Origin: Methylocella silvestris
GTDB lineage: Bacteria > Pseudomonadota > Alphaproteobacteria > Rhizobiales > Beijerinckiaceae
Assembly (NCBI RefSeq): GCF_002891535.1
Contig: NZ_PDZR01000023.1
Location: 1-64,000 of the forward strand
Direction: 5' to 3'
DNA length: 64,000 nt
The notes under the pieces were generated by a model, which did no database searches, had not been told where the DNA came from, and worked only from the letters and a program-made list of their open reading frames with translations. The position numbers and the translations under genes are program-made. How positions within the stretch are numbered: the first letter of the stretch is position 1; every line of letters begins with the position of its first letter. Below are positions 60,776 through 64,000 of this stretch, piece by piece.

Positions 60776-61466
60776 GCGCGCAGTCGAGCTCCCGCTCCTT
60801 GAGGAAGCGGTGCGATACTGCCGCCCAGATCGCTGCAGCGACCTCCGCCTCGGCAGCGCTGGCGTCGATGATGACGCAGCGCTCCGGATTGTCGGCGGCA
60901 ATCTTCAGGAATGCGGCCCGGATCGCCTCGTGAAAGCGAAGATCCTCGCCCTCGAAGCGATCGGCGCTTTCCGCGACTTTTCGGCGGGCGGCGGCGCGGC
61001 GCAGCCCCTCCTCTGGCGGAAGGTCGAGAATCAAGGTGAGGTCCGGCTGCAGATCGCCAAGGGCCGCGCGCTCCAGCGCATTGATGAGGCGGATGTCGAG
61101 CGCGCCAGCGCCGCCCTGATAGGCGCGCGTCGAATCGGCGAAGCGGTCGGACACGACCCAGCTTCCCGCTGCAAGAGCCGGCTCGATCAGGGCGTCGATG
61201 TGGTCGATCCGGGCCGCCGCGAAAACGATCGCCTCGGCGGCGGGGCCGAGCGGCTTGACGACCCCCGACAAGAGCACCTTGCGGAGGATTTCCGCGCCCT
61301 CGGAGCCGCCGGGCTCGCGTGTTGCGACAGCCTCAATCCCTTCTTCCCGCAAGCGCCGCAGCAAATGGCCGATCTGCGTCGATTTGCCGACGCCTTCGCC
61401 GCCTTCACATGTGATCAGCCTGCCCCGCCGCGAGAGCGACAGCCCCGGTTCATTGAGTTGCGACAT
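60765..61466 (-). CDS. tmk: Thymidylate kinase
   Basis: A 233-aa enzyme phosphorylating dTMP to dTDP. P-loop GGEGVGKS at residues 22-29, the TREPGGSEGAE substrate motif, the DRFADSTRAYQGGAG segment and the LID region around RKVAESADRFEGED are all visible. The start MSQLNEPG (complement 61466) overlaps the carboxypeptidase stop by 17 nt. A longer in-frame start lies 19 codons upstream but runs far into the preceding gene. Confidence 0.96.
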   Translation of the reverse strand: MSQLNEPGLSLSRRGRLITCEGGEGVGKSTQIGHLLRRLREEGIEAVATREPGGSEGAEILRKVLLSGVVKPLGPAAEAIVFAAARIDHIDALIEPALAAGSWVVSDRFADSTRAYQGGAGALDIRLINALERAALGDLQPDLTLILDLPPEEGLRRAAARRKVAESADRFEGEDLRFHEAIRAAFLKIAADNPERCVIIDASAAEAEVAAAIWAAVSHRFLKERELDCAHGS

Positions 61467-62673
61467 ATTTGCTGTCGATCTTGCTGCCCACATATTTGCG
61501 GAACAGGCCCCCGACATATTCAAGCCCTGCCCCCATAGCCCGGCGCGGCAGTGAGCCGACCTCGACTGCCTCTTGCGTTTTCAGCGGCAGATCGAGCACC
61601 TCGACCGAGCCGCGAAAGATTTTCAGCCGCGCCACTTCCTTGCCCGCTTCGACCGGCGCGATCAGCGGGCCATTATAAACGATCCGGCCGGTAAATTTCT
61701 CGCCGCCGACGCGCGGCACGAGCGCCTTGACCTCCCGGCCGGCAATAAGCGGCGCCTCGAAGCTGGCGCCGCCATAGACCTTGGCGTAGCCGATGGTCTC
61801 CTCGGCGCTGAACAGCGATTTCGAGCTGAAGGAGCGGAATGCCCAGAGGAACAGTTTGCGCGCCTCCTCGGCGCGCTCCTTGGCGCTCGCCGCGCCATAA
61901 AGCGCGAGGATCAGCCTCTGGCCGTTCTGCACGGCCGAGCCCACGAGGCCGAAGCCGCTGGCGTCGATATTGCCGGTCTTGAGGCCGTCGGCGCCGATAT
62001 CCATCGTCAAGAGCGGGTTACGGTTGGTCTGGCGGATCTTGTTCCAGGTGAACTCCTTCTCGCCGAAATATTTGTAATAATCGGGATAGGTCGCGATCAA
62101 ATGCGCGGCGAGAACTGTCATCTCGCGCGGCGTGACCTTCTGCTCCGGATCATCCTTGCCCCAGGGATTGGTGAAAACCGATCGGGTCAGGCCGAGTTCG
62201 TGGCCACGTTTCATCATCAAGCCGGCGAAGCCGGACTCGGACCCGGCGACTCCTTCCGCAAGCGCGATGGCGGCGTCGTTGCCAGAATCGATTACAAGGC
62301 CGCGGATCAGATCCTCGACGCGCACGCGGCTGTTCAGCGCGGCGAACATGCTGGAAGCGCGCGCGGGCGCCCCGCCGGTGCGCCAGGCGTGCTCGCTGAT
62401 CGTAAATTCGTCGTCGAGCTTGATGCGGCCTTGGGCGAGTTCGCCAAAAACGACGTCTGCGGTCATGACCTTGACCGTCGAGGCGGGCGTGACCGGGGCG
62501 TCGGCGTCCTTCTCGAACAGCACGCTCCCAGTCTCGACATCGATCAATATGGCGTGCGGAACGCTTGTCTGGATGGTTTGCGCCGACGCTGGCTCCAAGC
62601 CAAAACAAGGCCCGGCAAGGATAGCGAGGGCTATGAGCCTGATAATGCGAAGCGGGGGCAACCGAACGATCAC
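61450..62673 (-). CDS. D-alanyl-D-alanine carboxypeptidase (DacA/PBP5-type)
   Basis: A 407-aa exported penicillin-binding protein. Signal peptide at about 1-31 (cut near ASAQ). The serine triad motifs are SxxK in PASTVKVMT, SxN in VIDSGNDAAIALAEG and KTG in DGLKTGNIDASG. The C-terminal beta domain and amphipathic tail (about 300-407, ending LEYVGGLFRKYVGSK) resemble PBP5/PBP6 membrane-binding ends. It trims pentapeptides in the periplasm. It lies between rlpA and tmk in a conserved alphaproteobacterial order. Confidence 0.95.
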   Translation of the reverse strand: MIVRLPPLRIIRLIALAILAGPCFGLEPASAQTIQTSVPHAILIDVETGSVLFEKDADAPVTPASTVKVMTADVVFGELAQGRIKLDDEFTISEHAWRTGGAPARASSMFAALNSRVRVEDLIRGLVIDSGNDAAIALAEGVAGSESGFAGLMMKRGHELGLTRSVFTNPWGKDDPEQKVTPREMTVLAAHLIATYPDYYKYFGEKEFTWNKIRQTNRNPLLTMDIGADGLKTGNIDASGFGLVGSAVQNGQRLILALYGAASAKERAEEARKLFLWAFRSFSSKSLFSAEETIGYAKVYGGASFEAPLIAGREVKALVPRVGGEKFTGRIVYNGPLIAPVEAGKEVARLKIFRGSVEVLDLPLKTQEAVEVGSLPRRAMGAGLEYVGGLFRKYVGSKIDSKYVATQ

Positions 62674-62838
62674 TTAAATGCTTCCCCGCGCGCAACCGAG
62701 CCTTCGAGACACGAGCCGGCCCAGGCTACACGCCCCTCGTGACAAACGCACTCTCAATGTGGCGCCGTGCATGGTGGCGATCAAGGCGAGTCTTGCGCGT
62801 TCGCGGGGCCTTCCACGCGTTGGGAACAGCTGAGCGCG

Positions 62839-63867
62839 CTAATCCGCCTGCTTCGCGCGCATTGCGACATTGACGCGGCCCGACGCCACGCCAAGGGCCG
62901 ACGGGCGCGCCGGCGGCAAAGGCGCGGCGGCGAACTGCCGGCTGAGGCGCGGCGGCCCGGCATCTTCCTCAAGGGAGGATTCGCCGGACGCCGTCGCGGC
63001 GGCGCTTTGCTGCGGGCGGGCGATGGGGAGCGGTTGCGTCGCAGCAGGGCGGCCTGGGAGATCATCGCCAGCAGAGGCCCGCAAAACCGAGGGATCGAGG
63101 GATGCGGCGCGCGTCGGCAGGTCGGTGGCGTCGGCGACCATGGTCGGCGCGGCGTCATCAAGACTGGCCGGACCATCGAGGCGCAAGGTCGCGAGAAGCC
63201 TTTCATCGTCGGAGCCGGAAAGGCTCGCGGCGGCGAGATATTCAACCTTGACCTTGGCCGTTCCTATATGGCGAAATTCGAGCGCGTCGGCCGTGCGGCG
63301 CGACACGTCCATGATGCGATTGGCTTCGAAGGGGCCGCGATCGTTGACGCGGACCACGATTGAGCGATGGTTGCGCAGGTTTGTTACGCGCGCATAGCAG
63401 GGCAGCGGCATGGTGGGATGGGCGGCTGAAATCGCCTGACTGTCATAGACCTCGCCATTGGCGGTGCGCCGTCCGTGGAAGGCGTCGCCATACCATGAGG
63501 CGAGTCCGACGGCGGAGTATCGCTTTTCGCTGGGATAATAGGTGCGGCCGGCGATCGTGTAGGGCTTGCCGACCATATAGGCCCCGCCGCCGCGCGGCAC
63601 AGGTTCGCCGTCCGCAACGACGCGCGCGCTCGCCGGACCATATTTCGAAGAGGGAAAATATTCCTTGGAATGAGCCGCGACGCGTTGCAGCTGCGGTTGC
63701 TGCGCGCAGCCGCCAAGACTGACGGCGCCGCCGCCGACAACCGCCATAAGCAGCGCTCCGCGCGGCGCGCGCGAGAGGCGGGAGGCAATGTTGGCGCGAG
63801 ATGAAAACTGCGCGCATCGGGCGAGGGCTCGGGATGAGATATACAGAAGCCGTCTCGCCAGCAGCAT
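62839..63867 (-). CDS. rlpA: RlpA-like septal ring lytic transglycosylase lipoprotein
   Basis: A 342-aa protein with a lipobox LGGC (Cys54), a double-psi beta-barrel domain (about 118-215) beginning SAVGLASWYGDAFHGRRTANGE and containing RVNDRGPFEANRIMD, and a long Ala/Pro-rich C-terminal tail instead of a clear SPOR domain. RlpA proteins cut denuded glycan at the septum. The N-terminus before the lipobox is unusually long; a start at Met41 would leave too short a signal, so the start is uncertain. It is the first gene of the rlpA-dac-tmk-holB-metG-tatD-MBL series. Confidence 0.9.
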   Translation of the reverse strand: MLLARRLLYISSRALARCAQFSSRANIASRLSRAPRGALLMAVVGGGAVSLGGCAQQPQLQRVAAHSKEYFPSSKYGPASARVVADGEPVPRGGGAYMVGKPYTIAGRTYYPSEKRYSAVGLASWYGDAFHGRRTANGEVYDSQAISAAHPTMPLPCYARVTNLRNHRSIVVRVNDRGPFEANRIMDVSRRTADALEFRHIGTAKVKVEYLAAASLSGSDDERLLATLRLDGPASLDDAAPTMVADATDLPTRAASLDPSVLRASAGDDLPGRPAATQPLPIARPQQSAAATASGESSLEEDAGPPRLSRQFAAAPLPPARPSALGVASGRVNVAMRAKQAD

Positions 63868-64000
63868 GCGCCTATCCTGTCGTTTCCCTGCCCCCCACGG
63901 TCGGACGGGCTAACATCTGCTCAAAGTTTCGAATGCGAGCTTTGCATTCGAGCTATTGCCGAAGCTTTAACGGCGACAGCTTGTTGCTACACTATGCATG

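Overview
The window is a GC-rich chromosomal segment of an alphaproteobacterium, most likely of the order Hyphomicrobiales (Rhizobiales) and possibly near Beijerinckiaceae such as Methylocella; the family-level guess is an inference from gene order and composition, not a search. The supporting signs are the dusB(nifR3)-ntrB-ntrC-ntrY-ntrX cluster running on to hfq-hflX, a pyruvate dehydrogenase operon whose E1 beta subunit carries its own lipoyl domain, a fused ispDF, a two-domain cold-shock protein, and trpE-trpG-trpD-trpC-moaC-moeA in one transcription unit.

Layout. 1-1.7 kb (minus): a family 2A encapsulin shell gene followed, with a 14-nt overlap, by a gene leaving the left edge whose first 268 codons encode a Pro/Ala-rich disordered domain; this is the expected cargo, a cysteine desulfurase. 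1.7-5.5 kb: an AT-rich gap, tRNA-Pro(GGG), a small secreted protein and a 628-aa exported protein of unknown role. 5.5-14.4 kb: erpA, dgt, argS, a SPOR-domain membrane protein, scpAB, cysK and aqpZ. 14.8-22.6 kb (minus): ppiD-trpEGDC-moaC-moeA. 22.8-33.9 kb: tpiA, secG, pyrG, then a patch of accessory genes (aldo/keto reductase, queF, an autoregulated-looking TetR regulator, a lytic transglycosylase), eno, two transporters and an FtsB-like protein. 34-41 kb: pdhA-pdhB-pdhC-lpdA-lipA and a COQ10-like gene. 41-54.4 kb: cinA-like and ispDF on the minus strand, then dusB-ntrBCYX, a split chromate-transporter pair, a D-amino-acid aminotransferase, hfq and hflX. 54.4-63.9 kb (minus): mazG, the cold-shock gene, and rlpA-dac-tmk-holB-metG-tatD-MBL.

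How the genes work together. Most of the window is housekeeping: central carbon metabolism (tpiA, eno, PDH and its lipoylation), nitrogen and redox two-component control (NtrBC, NtrYX) with Hfq, tryptophan and molybdopterin synthesis, chromosome condensation (ScpAB), and envelope maintenance (RlpA, DD-carboxypeptidase, transglycosylase, SPOR protein).

The standout is the encapsulin nanocompartment at the left edge: a protein shell probably enclosing a cysteine desulfurase that would release persulfide sulfur from cysteine inside the shell. Its cargo gene is cut by the window edge, so the catalytic domain cannot be confirmed here. Other points of interest are an operator-like inverted repeat around the -35 box of the tetR promoter, a dispersed intergenic stem-loop family beginning TAGAGC, and a dusB promoter so close to its ATG that the message may be leaderless.
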